Shown: piece after piece, positions 53,171 through 62,184 of the stretch
How positions within the stretch are numbered: the stretch's first letter is position 1
Layout: every line of letters begins with the position of its first letter
Source of the DNA: Kluyvera intermedia
Lineage (GTDB): Bacteria; Pseudomonadota; Gammaproteobacteria; Enterobacterales; Enterobacteriaceae
NCBI RefSeq assembly: GCF_034424175.1
Contig: NZ_CP139986.1
Coordinates: 1,984,001-2,048,000 of the forward strand
DNA: 64,000 nucleotides
Direction: 5' to 3'
Notes under the pieces: model-generated
The model's input: only the letters and a program-made list of their open reading frames with translations
What the model was told of the DNA's origin: nothing
Database searches by the model: none
Position numbers and translations under genes: made by a program

Positions 53171-53745
53171 AGTATGTTGTGGTTGGTCACCACTCAAGGA
53201 TAGATCATGCACTATGCCTCGCTATGAGGCTGGATGCTCATCTGCTGATTGACTACGGTAATCACGGCGCTAACTGGAATCATCGGCGTGCGCTTGAGTG
53301 GGCAGCAGAGCAAACATGCCGGGTGGTAGTGTTGGAAGACGACGCGCTGCCTGTTCGTGGGTTCAGAGACAAGCTTACGGGCTGGCTGGCTCGTTTTCCT
53401 GACTCGCTCATCAGCTTCTACCTTGGCACAGGTCGACCGCCGCAGTATCAGATGCAGATAGCTACAAAGCTGATTGATGCGGACAAGCGGCAGGTAGATT
53501 ACATCAATATCAACCGCCTCATTCACGGCGTGTGCTACAGCGTGCCACAGTCAAAACTGCAGCAGGTTATCACCCGATGGAATACTGATTTGCCCGCCGA
53601 CTATGCAGTCGGCGACGCATGCGGTGGTGATGTTGTGTACCCATGTTACTCACTGGCTGATCATGCAGATGTGGCAACCGTTGAACGTCACCCCGACAAC
53701 ACACCACGCACCGAACGCCGCAAGGCATGGAGATTGGATGCCTAA
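53152..53745 (+). CDS. Second phage glycosyltransferase
   Basis: This 197-residue single-domain protein has VVLEDDALPVRGF (DXD-like metal site) and LISFYLGTGRPPQYQMQIA, resembling small GT25/GT-A-like enzymes. It overlaps the first glycosyltransferase by 19 bases and the HNH gene by eight, so the three are translated together. Acceptor and donor unknown. Confidence 0.7.
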   Translation: MVETQVKYVVVGHHSRIDHALCLAMRLDAHLLIDYGNHGANWNHRRALEWAAEQTCRVVVLEDDALPVRGFRDKLTGWLARFPDSLISFYLGTGRPPQYQMQIATKLIDADKRQVDYININRLIHGVCYSVPQSKLQQVITRWNTDLPADYAVGDACGGDVVYPCYSLADHADVATVERHPDNTPRTERRKAWRLDA

Positions 53746-54088
53746 AAGCATACCGAGAGCGTGCCGTAAGCATGGCTGCGGCAAGACAACTACTGACCGT
53801 TCAGGGTACTGTTCAGACCACATAAATGAGGGTTGGAAGCAGCATCAGAATGGTAAGAGCAGACACGAGCGCGGCTATGGCAGTGCCTGGGATATCAGGC
53901 GCGCAAGAATACTGCAACGTGACAAACAGCTGTGTCAGGAATGCCTGCGCAATGAGCGCGCGGTGGAAGCCAAGACAGTTGACCACATCAAACCGAAAGC
54001 ACATGGGGGTACCGATGACGATTCGAATCTCGAAGCCCTGTGCTGGCCTTGCCACAAGCGGAAGACAGCACGTGAGCGATTCAAATGA
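53738..54088 (+). CDS. HNH endonuclease of the DNA packaging module
   Basis: This 116-residue HNH nuclease has zinc-binding CRKHGCGKTTTDRSGYCSDH and CQEC, and catalytic VDHIKPKAHGGTDDDSNLEA with CWPCHKRK. A start at 53738 gives MPKSIPRACRKHGC, the normal size. HNH proteins encoded next to the terminase (as HK97 gp74) are required for cos cleavage and packaging in several phages. The small terminase follows after 156 bases that should contain cos. Confidence 0.92.
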   Translation: MPKSIPRACRKHGCGKTTTDRSGYCSDHINEGWKQHQNGKSRHERGYGSAWDIRRARILQRDKQLCQECLRNERAVEAKTVDHIKPKAHGGTDDDSNLEALCWPCHKRKTARERFK

Positions 54089-54108
54089 CATCGATTATCA
54101 TTTGCATA

Positions 54109-54164
54109 GAGAGGGGGAGGGGCGGGTCAAATCTCTAGTGGAATCAACGCACAGGACCGCCGCC
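54109..54164. other. Candidate cos site
   Basis: Between HNH and the small terminase lies a G-rich tract GAGAGGGGGAGGGGCGGG (54109-54126) followed by TCAAATCTCTAG and then GGACCGCCGCC (54154-54164). Non-coding, strand-asymmetric sequence of this kind at this place is where cos lies in phages with HNH plus P27-type terminases. The exact nick positions cannot be read from sequence. Confidence 0.5.
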
Positions 54165-54244
54165 TAGCCTTTATTCACATCGCCGCAGGTTAGAGAACTT
54201 TTTTTTGAGGTATCCCCACCAAGCATTAATAGGAGTTTTCGATT

Positions 54245-54742
54245 ATGTCTGGACCTCCGAAAACCCCTACCCATCTACGTTTGGTCAGGGGTAACCCATC
54301 GAAGCGCCCGATTAATAAAAATGAGCCTACCCCGGTAAAAGGGGTTCCCCCAACACCTAAGCATTTTGATAAGCAGGGCAAGTACTGGTTCAAGCGAATG
54401 GCTGAAGAGCTGGATGCCGTTGGCGTCATTTCTCAGCTTGATGCCAGAGCCCTGGAAATTCTGGTCGAATCTTACGTTGAGTACCGCAATCACTGCGACA
54501 CACTGGATCGTGAGGGTTACACCTACGCGGTTTACAGCGAGGAAGAGCCCGACGAAGGCAGAGAACGTGAGATTCGTATGATTAAGGCACACCCGGCAGC
54601 AATGATGAAGGCTGATGCATGGAAGCGGCTTCGGGCCATGCTGGCAGAGTTTGGCATGACACCAGCCAGCCGATCAAAGGTCAATGCGAAAAGCCCCGAC
54701 GAGGTCGATCCACTGGCTGAATTTATGGGAGCGAGGGATTAA
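54245..54742 (+). CDS. P27-family small terminase
   Basis: TerS binds the packaging site and hands DNA to TerL. This 165-residue protein shows the P27 family (Terminase_4) layout: PPTPKHFDKQGKYWFKRMAE, LDARALEILVESYVEYRNH, and the C-terminal LAEFGMTPASRSKV. It overlaps TerL as TAATG. Confidence 0.94.
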   Translation: MSGPPKTPTHLRLVRGNPSKRPINKNEPTPVKGVPPTPKHFDKQGKYWFKRMAEELDAVGVISQLDARALEILVESYVEYRNHCDTLDREGYTYAVYSEEEPDEGREREIRMIKAHPAAMMKADAWKRLRAMLAEFGMTPASRSKVNAKSPDEVDPLAEFMGARD

Positions 54743-56499
54743 TGGCGAAGGTAAGTGACGGTATTCGCTACGCAGAGCGCGTGGTGGCAGGAGATATAAT
54801 CGCCTGTGAGTATGTTCGCCTGGCCTGTCAGCGATTTCTGGATGATCTGAAGCAGGGTGAAGATCGCGGCATTTATTTCAGCGAGCCCCGCGCCCAGCAT
54901 ATCCTGAATTTTTATAAATTCGTGCCTCATGTCAAAGGTGCGCTGGCAGGCCAGCCTATCGAGCTGATGGACTGGCATATTTTCATCCTGATTAACATTT
55001 ACGGGTTCGTTATCCCGCTGGTCGATGAAATATCAGGTGAAGTGGTGCTTCGTAATGATGGAAGCGGTCGCCCGGTCATGGTGCGCCGGTATCGCACCGC
55101 CTATAACGAAGTAGCCCGAAAAAATGCCAAGTCAACGCTCTCTTCAGGCGTTGGGTTGTACATGACTGGCGCAGACAGCGAAGGTGGTGCGGAAGTTTAT
55201 TCAGCGGCCACAACACGCGATCAAGCCAGAATCGTGTTTGAAGATGCAAAAAATATGGTCAAGAAGGCGAAACCAACGCTGGGGCGATTGTTTGAATTTA
55301 ACAAACTAGCTATTTATCAGGAACAAACCGCCTCTAAGTTTGAGCCATTGTCCTCTGATGCCAACAACCTCGACGGCCTGAATATTCACTGTGGCATCGT
55401 TGATGAGCTACATGCGCATAAAACCCGTGATGTCTGGGACGTTCTTGAAACGGCAACCGGTGCACGCCTTCAGTCATTGCTGTTTGGGATAACCACGGCG
55501 GGATTCAACAAAGAGGGCATCTGTTACGAACTGCGCGACTACGCCATTAAGGTGCTGCGCGGCTATAACAGCGAGGTGGAAGGGGCTTTAAAGGATGACA
55601 CCTTCTTCGCCATCATTTTCACCCTCGATAAAGACGATGATCCCTTTGATGAGACAGTCTGGCAAAAGGCCAACCCAGGCTTAGGTATCTGTAAGCGCTG
55701 GGATGATCTCCGCCGTCTGGCGAAAAAAGCCAAAGAACAGGTTTCCGCCAGAGTGAATTTCTTCACCAAACACATGAACATTTGGGTAACGGCTGAATCG
55801 GCCTGGATGGACATGATTAAGTGGGAGAGATGCGAATATATCGCACCCCAGCATGAGCTGAAAACTTACCCGATGTGGGTGGGCGTTGACCTTGCGCATA
55901 AGATTGATATCTGTGCTGCAGTGAAACTCTGGCAGGCAAATGATGGTCACGCGCACGCCGACTTCAAATTCTGGCTTCCGGAAGGGCGACTTGAGAAGTG
56001 TTCGGCCCAGATGGCGCAGATGTATCGCAAGTGGGCTGATCTCGGGAAGCTTGAGCTAACTGATGGTGATGTTATTGATCACCACCAGATTAAAAGCGAC
56101 CTGATGGAGTGGATCGGCGGGGAGAATCTGCGCGAAACAGGATTTGACCCATGGAGTGCCACACAGTTCAGCCTGGCGCTGGCAGAAGAAGGCGTTCCGC
56201 TGGTTGAGGTCCCTCAGACCGTCAGAAACTTCTCTGAATCCATGAAAGAGGTGGAATCACTGGTGTATGGCGGTCGGTTCCATCACAGCAACCACCCGGT
56301 CATGAACTGGATGATGTCAAACGTTACCGTTAAGCCGGATAAAAACGAAAATATCTTCCCCAATAAATCCACGCCGGAAGCCAAGATTGACGGACCTGCA
56401 GCATTATTCACTGCAATGAGCCGAATGCTGGTTAACGGTGGGGAGCAACAGGACTGCCTTTCTGACCACCTGGAAAGTTATGGCATCCGTTCACTGTAA
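54742..56499 (+). CDS. Large terminase
   Basis: This 585-residue packaging motor of the Terminase_1 type has an ATPase domain with ARKNAKSTLSSGVGLYMTG (Walker A-like) and NIHCGIVDELHAHKT (Walker B), and a C-terminal RNase H-like nuclease domain with WVGVDLAHKIDICA and later aspartates (GDVIDHHQIKSD). It is complete and in frame. Confidence 0.96.
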   Translation: MAKVSDGIRYAERVVAGDIIACEYVRLACQRFLDDLKQGEDRGIYFSEPRAQHILNFYKFVPHVKGALAGQPIELMDWHIFILINIYGFVIPLVDEISGEVVLRNDGSGRPVMVRRYRTAYNEVARKNAKSTLSSGVGLYMTGADSEGGAEVYSAATTRDQARIVFEDAKNMVKKAKPTLGRLFEFNKLAIYQEQTASKFEPLSSDANNLDGLNIHCGIVDELHAHKTRDVWDVLETATGARLQSLLFGITTAGFNKEGICYELRDYAIKVLRGYNSEVEGALKDDTFFAIIFTLDKDDDPFDETVWQKANPGLGICKRWDDLRRLAKKAKEQVSARVNFFTKHMNIWVTAESAWMDMIKWERCEYIAPQHELKTYPMWVGVDLAHKIDICAAVKLWQANDGHAHADFKFWLPEGRLEKCSAQMAQMYRKWADLGKLELTDGDVIDHHQIKSDLMEWIGGENLRETGFDPWSATQFSLALAEEGVPLVEVPQTVRNFSESMKEVESLVYGGRFHHSNHPVMNWMMSNVTVKPDKNENIFPNKSTPEAKIDGPAALFTAMSRMLVNGGEQQDCLSDHLESYGIRSL

Positions 56500-56508
56500 G
56501 AGGCATCT

Positions 56509-56694
56509 ATGATCCTGTCTATTCTGGCCCCGATCATTGGGCTTCTGGGGGCTGTTTTACTTTCATTTGGTGCGTGGCTGGTTTATCCGCCAGCTGGCTA
56601 CATTACTGGCGGCGTGCTTTGCCTGCTGTGGTCGTGGATGGTATCCCGCACCCTTTCTGATACCGGAAAGCCTACGGACGGAGGGAGTAGCTGA
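56509..56694 (+). CDS. Small membrane protein between terminase and portal
   Basis: This 61-residue protein has two hydrophobic segments (LSILAPIIGLLGAVLLSFGA and AGYITGGVLCLLWSWMV). A small hydrophobic gene in this position is common in HK97-type phages; function unknown. It overlaps the portal start by one base. Confidence 0.7.
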   Translation: MILSILAPIIGLLGAVLLSFGAWLVYPPAGYITGGVLCLLWSWMVSRTLSDTGKPTDGGSS

Positions 56695-57923
56695 TGTTTT
56701 TCCCTGGAATGTTCACGAAAAACAATGGGCCGGTTACTACACCTGCTGAACTGGCTGAGGCTGTGGGCATGTCGTATGACACCTACACCGGAAAACGGGT
56801 TGGTAGTCAGAAGGCCATGCGTCTGACGGCAGTTTTTGGCTGCGTCAGGGTACTGGCTGAATCGGTGGGCATGTTGCCCTGCAGCCTGTACAAAATGACT
56901 GGGAACACGAAGCAAAGAGCGGTATCAGAGCGGCTTTTCAAAGTGTTATCCATGAAACCCAACGACTACATGACCCCGCAAGAGTTTTGGGAGCTGCTGG
57001 TTGTCTGCCTTTGTCTGCGAGGGAATTTTTTCGCCTACAAAGTTAAGGTGCTGGGTGAGGTCGTTGAATTACTTCCCATCGACCCTGGTTGCGTCGAGCC
57101 CAAACTGAACAGCAAATGGGAACCTGTATATCAGGTGACGTTCCCAGATGGTTCAACGGACGTGCTCGGGCAGGAAGATATCTGGCATGTTCGCACGTTG
57201 ACGCTTGATGGGCTGGTGGGTCTGAACCCTATCGCGTATGCGAGAGAGGCCATTTCACTCGGACTGGCCACTGAAGAGCACGGTTCCCGTCTGTTCAGCA
57301 ATGGTGCAGTGACATCAGGTGTACTACGAACCGAGCAGACGCTGACCGACGCGGCCTACAGTCGGCTGAAAAAGGATTTTGAAGACCGACACCTGGGGCT
57401 GAGTAATGCGCACCGACCGATGATCCTTGAAATGGGTCTCGACTGGAAATCGATGGCGCTGGATAACGAGGACAGCCAGTTTCTTGAGACGCGTAAATTT
57501 CAGCTTGAGGAAATCTGTCGTTTATACCGCGTACCGCTGCATCTGGTGCAGAACACGGACCGGGCCACCTTCAACAATATTGAAAACCTCGGCATTGGCT
57601 TCATCAACTACTCCCTTGTGCCTTATCTGACGCGTATTGAGCAGCGAATTAATATTGGTCTGGTGAAGGATAGCAAGCAGGGAACTTTTTACGCCAAATT
57701 CAATGCGGGTGCGTTGTTGCGCGGCGACATGAAGTCACGATTTGAAGCGTATTCAACCGGTATCAACTGGGGGATTTATTCACCTAATGATTGCCGCGAA
57801 CTGGAAGATTTGAACCCAAGGGAGGGCGGTGACGTGTATCTCACCCCGATGAACATGACCACAAAGCCTTCTGATAGCAGCAAGGCTAGTAAAAAAGAGG
57901 ATCAGCCTGATGGCGATGACTAA
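56694..57923 (+). CDS. HK97-family portal protein
   Basis: This 409-residue portal forms the dodecameric DNA entry ring. Family features: AMRLTAVFGCVRVLAESVGM, EFWELLVVCLCLRGNFFAYK, LEEICRLYRVPLHLVQNTDR and NNIENLGIGFINYSLVPYLT. It overlaps the protease by 14 bases. Confidence 0.96.
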   Translation: MFFPGMFTKNNGPVTTPAELAEAVGMSYDTYTGKRVGSQKAMRLTAVFGCVRVLAESVGMLPCSLYKMTGNTKQRAVSERLFKVLSMKPNDYMTPQEFWELLVVCLCLRGNFFAYKVKVLGEVVELLPIDPGCVEPKLNSKWEPVYQVTFPDGSTDVLGQEDIWHVRTLTLDGLVGLNPIAYAREAISLGLATEEHGSRLFSNGAVTSGVLRTEQTLTDAAYSRLKKDFEDRHLGLSNAHRPMILEMGLDWKSMALDNEDSQFLETRKFQLEEICRLYRVPLHLVQNTDRATFNNIENLGIGFINYSLVPYLTRIEQRINIGLVKDSKQGTFYAKFNAGALLRGDMKSRFEAYSTGINWGIYSPNDCRELEDLNPREGGDVYLTPMNMTTKPSDSSKASKKEDQPDGDD

Positions 57924-58563
57924 ACAGCGCATGGATATCCCGCTAAAGCTGAAATCGGTCAGTGATGGCGGGGAATTCGAAGGTTATGGGTCGGTGTTCG
58001 GTGTAAAGGACAGCTATGACGATGTGGTTGTGCCTGGCGCTTTCTCTGCATCACTTAAGGCGTGGGGTGACAAAAAATCTCTTCCGGCGATGCTCTGGCA
58101 ACACCAGATGGACGAACCCATCGGTATTTACACCGAGATGAAAGAGGATGAAGTAGGCCTGTATGTCAAAGGCCGCCTTCTTATCGATGACGATCCCCTC
58201 GCCAAACGTGCGCACGCTCATATGAAGGCCGGTTCTTTAACCGGCCTTTCTATTGGGTACATGCTGAAAGACTGGGAGTACGACCGAACTAAAGAGGTTT
58301 TCCTGCTGAAGGAAATTGACCTGTGGGAAGTCAGCCCGGTCACGTTCCCGTCAAATGATGAGGCACGGATCAGCGATGTGAAAAGTGCGTTTGCACGCGG
58401 TGAAACGCCGTCTCAGAAAAGTATTGAAAGAGTCCTGCGCGATGTTGGGCTTTCTCGCACCCAGGCCAAAGCATTCATGGCCGGGGGTTATGGCGCACTG
58501 TCTCAGCGTGACGCTGAAGGTGTAAATGCCGCTCTGGATGCATTGAAAAATATCAAATTTTAA
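57910..58563 (+). CDS. HK97-family prohead protease
   Basis: This U35-type serine protease of 217 residues matures the capsid. The catalytic residues known in HK97 gp4, H65 and S114, fall at the same positions here (MLWQHQMDEP and GSLTGLSIGY). The C-terminal part (QKSIERVLRDVGLSRTQAKA) is the usual removable tail. Lies between portal and capsid. Confidence 0.95.
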   Translation: MAMTKQRMDIPLKLKSVSDGGEFEGYGSVFGVKDSYDDVVVPGAFSASLKAWGDKKSLPAMLWQHQMDEPIGIYTEMKEDEVGLYVKGRLLIDDDPLAKRAHAHMKAGSLTGLSIGYMLKDWEYDRTKEVFLLKEIDLWEVSPVTFPSNDEARISDVKSAFARGETPSQKSIERVLRDVGLSRTQAKAFMAGGYGALSQRDAEGVNAALDALKNIKF

Positions 58564-58575
58564 TCAGGAGTTACC

Positions 58576-59790
58576 ATGCCCGTAGATATTAAAGACGTTG
58601 AACAGGTCGCGCAGGAAATTCAGCAGAAATTTAACGATTTCAAAGAGAAAAACGATAAGCGTATTGATGGCATTGAGCAGGAAAAAGGCAAGCTTGCCGG
58701 TCAAGTCGATACGCTGAACGGCAAACTCAGTGAACTTGATGAGCTGAAGTCCTCGCTGGAAGCAGAGATTAAGCAGCTTAAGCGTCCGGCTGGTGGCACA
58801 TCGACCAAAGAAGCCAGTGAGCATAAGTCCGCATTCATGGACTTCATGCGCAAAGGTAAAGATGACGGTCTGCGCGATCTGGAGCGTAAAGCGTTGCAGG
58901 TTGGCGTGGATGAGGACGGTGGTTATGCCGTGCCGGAAGAGCTTGATCGCACCATCATTGAGCTTCTGAAAGATGAAGTTGTTATGCGTCAGGAAGCAAC
59001 CACGATTACCGTGGGCGGCGCAAACTATAAGAAGCTGGTTAACCTCGGCGGTACCAACTCCGGCTGGGTAGGTGAAACGGATGCGCGCCCTGCGACCGAG
59101 GCATCAAAACTCGGTCAGATTGAACCTTTCATGGGTGAAATCTACGGTAATCCACAGGCGACCCAGACCATGCTGGATGATGCTTTCTTTAATGTAGAGA
59201 GCTGGATTAACAGTGAACTGGCAATTGAGTTTGCTGAGCAGGAAGAGATCGCCTTCACCAGCGGTAATGGTACCAAAAAGCCGAAAGGTTTCCTGGCATA
59301 TGCCTCCACGCTGGAAGTTGACAAAGTGCGTGCGTTCGGAACCCTGCAGCACATCCTATCCGGTGCAGCGGCGGGTGTTACAGCGGATTCCATCATCAAG
59401 CTGGTCTACACGTTACGTAAAGTTCACCGTAGCGGTGCTAAGTTCATGATGAACAACAACAGTCTGTTTGCCGTGCGCACCCTGAAAGATGCCGAAGGTA
59501 ACTACCTGTGGCGTCCTGGGCTGGAGCTGGGACAGCCGTCTTCACTGGCAGGCTACGGTGTTGCCGAGAATGAGCAGATGCCGGACATTGCGGCAGGCGC
59601 GAAGGCTCTTGCGTTTGGTAACTTCAAACGTGGTTACACCATTGTTGACCGTATCGGCACCCGCATTCTGCGCGACCCATACACCAACAAGCCTTTCGTT
59701 GGTTTCTACACCACCAAGCGCACTGGCGGCATGCTGGCGGATTCACAGGCCATCAAGCTTCTGCAGATCGGCGCTGAATCAGGTAGCTGA
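58576..59790 (+). CDS. HK97-fold major capsid protein
   Basis: This 404-residue protein has an N-terminal coiled-coil scaffolding (delta) domain (about 1-70, FNDFKEKNDKRIDGIEQEKG) followed by the HK97 fold: GGYAVPEELDRTIIELLKDE, TNSGWVGETDARPATEA, and the C-terminal VGFYTTKRTGGMLADSQAIK. The adjacent protease should remove the delta domain. A hairpin follows the gene. Confidence 0.96.
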   Translation: MPVDIKDVEQVAQEIQQKFNDFKEKNDKRIDGIEQEKGKLAGQVDTLNGKLSELDELKSSLEAEIKQLKRPAGGTSTKEASEHKSAFMDFMRKGKDDGLRDLERKALQVGVDEDGGYAVPEELDRTIIELLKDEVVMRQEATTITVGGANYKKLVNLGGTNSGWVGETDARPATEASKLGQIEPFMGEIYGNPQATQTMLDDAFFNVESWINSELAIEFAEQEEIAFTSGNGTKKPKGFLAYASTLEVDKVRAFGTLQHILSGAAAGVTADSIIKLVYTLRKVHRSGAKFMMNNNSLFAVRTLKDAEGNYLWRPGLELGQPSSLAGYGVAENEQMPDIAAGAKALAFGNFKRGYTIVDRIGTRILRDPYTNKPFVGFYTTKRTGGMLADSQAIKLLQIGAESGS

Positions 59791-59797
59791 GTTAACA

Positions 59798-59815
59798 ATG
59801 GGGCTCCGGCCCCAT
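59798..59815 (+). terminator. Hairpin after the major capsid gene
   Basis: The stem ATGGGGC/GCCCCAT with loop TCCG is followed by only TTTC. It is a weak terminator or an mRNA-stabilising structure after the most abundant late product. Confidence 0.5.
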
Positions 59816-59831
59816 TTCATGGAGTGCAGAC

Positions 59832-60143
59832 ATGATCCCCTCGCTGGAAGAACTCTATGTTCAGTGCCGGATTGATGAAGGCAATACTCAGGAAGCTGCT
59901 TTGCTCACGCTCTATGTTGAATCGGCAAGAGAAGAGGCTCAGCTCAAGCTTAATCGACTTCTTTATGACAGTGTGGACGATATACCAGAAGGTGACGAAA
60001 CGGGTATGGCAATCACACCGCTGTTGAAGCTGAGAATCATGCAGTTAGTGAATTTCTGGTACGACAATCGCGATCAGGTTGGCGAACTTCCCGATTTTTT
60101 TGTCAATGGCATACGTGATTATCGCCTTCAGCCAGGAACGTAG
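59832..60143 (+). CDS. Head-tail connector (gp6-like)
   Basis: This 103-residue helical protein (IPSLEELYVQCRIDEGNTQE, later QLVNFWYDNRDQVGELPDFF) is typical of the HK97 gp6/phage_QLRG connector that binds under the portal. First of four connector and tail-completion genes in standard order. Confidence 0.9.
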   Translation: MIPSLEELYVQCRIDEGNTQEAALLTLYVESAREEAQLKLNRLLYDSVDDIPEGDETGMAITPLLKLRIMQLVNFWYDNRDQVGELPDFFVNGIRDYRLQPGT

Positions 60144-60152
60144 GAGGACTTT

Positions 60153-60491
60153 ATGCAGGCCGGAAGACTGAGAAACAGGGTGGTAGTTCAGAACATCACA
60201 ACATCCAGAGATCCTTCTGGCCAGCCTGTTGAAGCGTGGCATGACGGTGCGGAAACATGGGCAGAAGTAAAGGGCATTAGTGGGCGCGAGATGGTAGCCG
60301 CCGGGGCTGAAACTGCAGTCGCCACTATCAGGGTATGGACACGATTTCGTAGCGATATAACTGCTGCGTCCAGACTCAGGGTTATGACTGGCCCGTTCAA
60401 GGGTGCCATTTTGAATATCATAGGTCCGCCAATCCCTGATTCTCGTGGTATTCAGCTCGAAATTCTTTGCAAACAGGGAACTGAAAAATGA
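60153..60491 (+). CDS. Head closure protein (SPP1 gp16/HK97 gp7-like)
   Basis: This 112-residue beta-barrel protein (MQAGRLRNRVVVQNITTSRD, WAEVKGISGREMVAAGAETA) matches the phage head-closure family. Overlaps the next gene by four bases. Confidence 0.9.
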   Translation: MQAGRLRNRVVVQNITTSRDPSGQPVEAWHDGAETWAEVKGISGREMVAAGAETAVATIRVWTRFRSDITAASRLRVMTGPFKGAILNIIGPPIPDSRGIQLEILCKQGTEK

Positions 60492-60937
60492 TTGGGACGA
60501 GCCTCGATTTTTCCGGGCTGAATGACATCGCAAAGGACCTGGAGGCGCTTAGCCGCGCTGAAAATAACAAGGTGCTACGTGATGCTACCCGCGCAGGTGC
60601 TGAGGTGCTTAAGGCAGAAGTTATTGCGCGTGCGCCGGTACGTACTGGGAAACTGAAAAAAAACGTGGTGGTGGTGACCCAAAAAAGCCGCCGCCGCGGG
60701 GAAATTTCTTCCGGTATTCACATCCGTGGTCGCAACATGCGAACCGGTAATAGCGACAACACCATGAAAGCCAGCGACCCGCGTAATGCGTTTTACTGGC
60801 GCTTTGTAGAGCTGGGCACTGCGAACATGCCTGCGCATCCATTTGTGCGACCCGCTTATGATACTCGCGAGGAGGAGGCCGCCAGCGTCGCTATTACCAG
60901 GATGAACCAGGCTATTGATGAGGTGCTGAGTAAGTGA
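60488..60937 (+). CDS. HK97 gp10-family tail-completion protein
   Basis: This 149-residue protein has the family signature VLKAEVIARAPVRTGKLKKN and FYWRFVELGTANMPAHPFVR. It acts at the head-tail joint or tail terminator ring. Coupled on both sides by four-base overlaps. Confidence 0.92.
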   Translation: MIGTSLDFSGLNDIAKDLEALSRAENNKVLRDATRAGAEVLKAEVIARAPVRTGKLKKNVVVVTQKSRRRGEISSGIHIRGRNMRTGNSDNTMKASDPRNAFYWRFVELGTANMPAHPFVRPAYDTREEEAASVAITRMNQAIDEVLSK

Positions 60938-61281
60938 ATGAAGATGATATCTACGCCTTGCTCTCTCCTCTGGCAGAAGGCCGGGTATATCCCTACGTTG
61001 CGCCACTGGGAAGTGACGGAAAGCTGTCAGTCTCGCCACCCTGGATTGTCTTTTCTATCGTCTCTGATGTTTGCTCTGACGTGCTGTGTGGCCAGGCAGA
61101 GAGCAGGGTTTCCGTTCAGGTCGATGCGTATTCCACAACGATCACAGAATCAAGAAACCTGAGAGATTTGGCGCTTGCCTCGCTTAAGCCGTTAAACCCT
61201 ACAGAGGTGGTAAAAATACCCGGATACGAGCCATATTATCGGCTATACCGTGCCACCCTGGATTTTAAAGTTACACCTTGA
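60934..61281 (+). CDS. DUF3168 tail terminator-like protein
   Basis: This 115-residue protein resembles DUF3168/gpU-like tail terminators (LLSPLAEGRVYPYVAPLGSD, VQVDAYSTTITESRNLRDLA). It should cap the tail tube and set its final length. Followed by a terminator-like hairpin. Confidence 0.85.
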   Translation: MNEDDIYALLSPLAEGRVYPYVAPLGSDGKLSVSPPWIVFSIVSDVCSDVLCGQAESRVSVQVDAYSTTITESRNLRDLALASLKPLNPTEVVKIPGYEPYYRLYRATLDFKVTP

Positions 61282-61299
61282 TAAATCATTCACCCAATG

Positions 61300-61325
61300 A
61301 ACCCGCTTAATGGCGGGTTTTCTTT
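61300..61325 (+). terminator. Terminator-like hairpin before the tail tube gene
   Basis: The stem AACCCGC/GCGGGTT with a six-base loop is followed by TCTTTTT. Read-through would need the Q-modified polymerase. Confidence 0.75.
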
Positions 61326-61340
61326 TTCCAGGAGACAGCT

Positions 61341-61784
61341 ATGTCTGCACTTTATGAAAAATCGCAACTGACGAAGATCCTTATTTCCTCCTTGCCAGCC
61401 ACCAAGGAAACGATGGACTCCGCAACCTTGCTCGATCTGAGTTGCACCATCAAAGAAATTCAATTCACCGGTGGTCAGAAGCAGGATATCGACGTAACCA
61501 CGCTTTGCTCTACCGAGCAGGAGAACATCAACGGTCTGCCTTCTCCGTCAGAAATCTCTCTGTCCGGCAACTTCTACAAAAACCCGGCGCAGGACGCCTT
61601 GCGTGATGCGTATGACAACGATACTACCTACGCTTTCCAGGTTATCTTCCCGTCCGGCAAGGGCTTTAAGTTCCTGGCTGAAATCCGCCAGCACACATGG
61701 TCTTCTGGCACCAACGGCGTGGTTGCGGCAACGTTCTCCCTGCGCCTGAAGGGTAAGCCTGAAAACATCGAATCTGGATCCTGA
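61341..61784 (+). CDS. Major tail tube protein
   Basis: This 147-residue beta-rich protein (LTKILISSLPATKETMDSAT, TTYAFQVIFPSGKGFKFLAE, TWSSGTNGVVAATFSLRLKG) resembles tail tube proteins of long-tailed phages with HK97-type heads. It sits between the tail terminator and chaperone genes, as expected for a non-contractile tail. No sheath gene is seen next to it. Confidence 0.88.
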   Translation: MSALYEKSQLTKILISSLPATKETMDSATLLDLSCTIKEIQFTGGQKQDIDVTTLCSTEQENINGLPSPSEISLSGNFYKNPAQDALRDAYDNDTTYAFQVIFPSGKGFKFLAEIRQHTWSSGTNGVVAATFSLRLKGKPENIESGS

Positions 61785-61792
61785 GAGGTCGA

Positions 61793-62176
61793 ATGAAGAA
61801 CATTAAAAACCTCGCCCTGGCTAAGATGTCGGGCTTTCGTCATAAGACGGTCGCCGTTCCTGAATGGGAAGGCGTCAAAGTGGTTCTCCGTGAGCCGTCA
61901 GGTGAAGCCTGGCTGCGCTGGCAGGAAGTGGTGAAAGCGGGTGCTGATGATGAAAATGTTTCGGTATCGGAAAAGGCACACCGTAATCTTTGCGCTGACG
62001 TGGTGCTCTTCATTGACGTCCTGTGCGACACCGATAAGCAACCGGTATTCAGCGTAGACGAAGAAGAGCAGGTGCGTGAAATCTACGGCCCCGTCCATTC
62101 ACGCCTACTCAAACAGGCGCTTGACCTGATCAACAACGCGGACGAAGCGCGGGAAAAGTATCAACCCCCGGCGTAA
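61793..62176 (+). CDS. Tail assembly chaperone G-like
   Basis: This 127-residue protein of the gpG type (LALAKMSGFRHKTVAVPEWE, VLREPSGEAWLRWQEVVKAG) holds the tape measure during tail assembly. The -1 frame is open across its stop and continues into the T-like frame, suggesting a programmed frameshift near 62150-62167. Confidence 0.85.
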   Translation: MKNIKNLALAKMSGFRHKTVAVPEWEGVKVVLREPSGEAWLRWQEVVKAGADDENVSVSEKAHRNLCADVVLFIDVLCDTDKQPVFSVDEEEQVREIYGPVHSRLLKQALDLINNADEAREKYQPPA

Positions 62177-62184
62177 AGTTTCTG

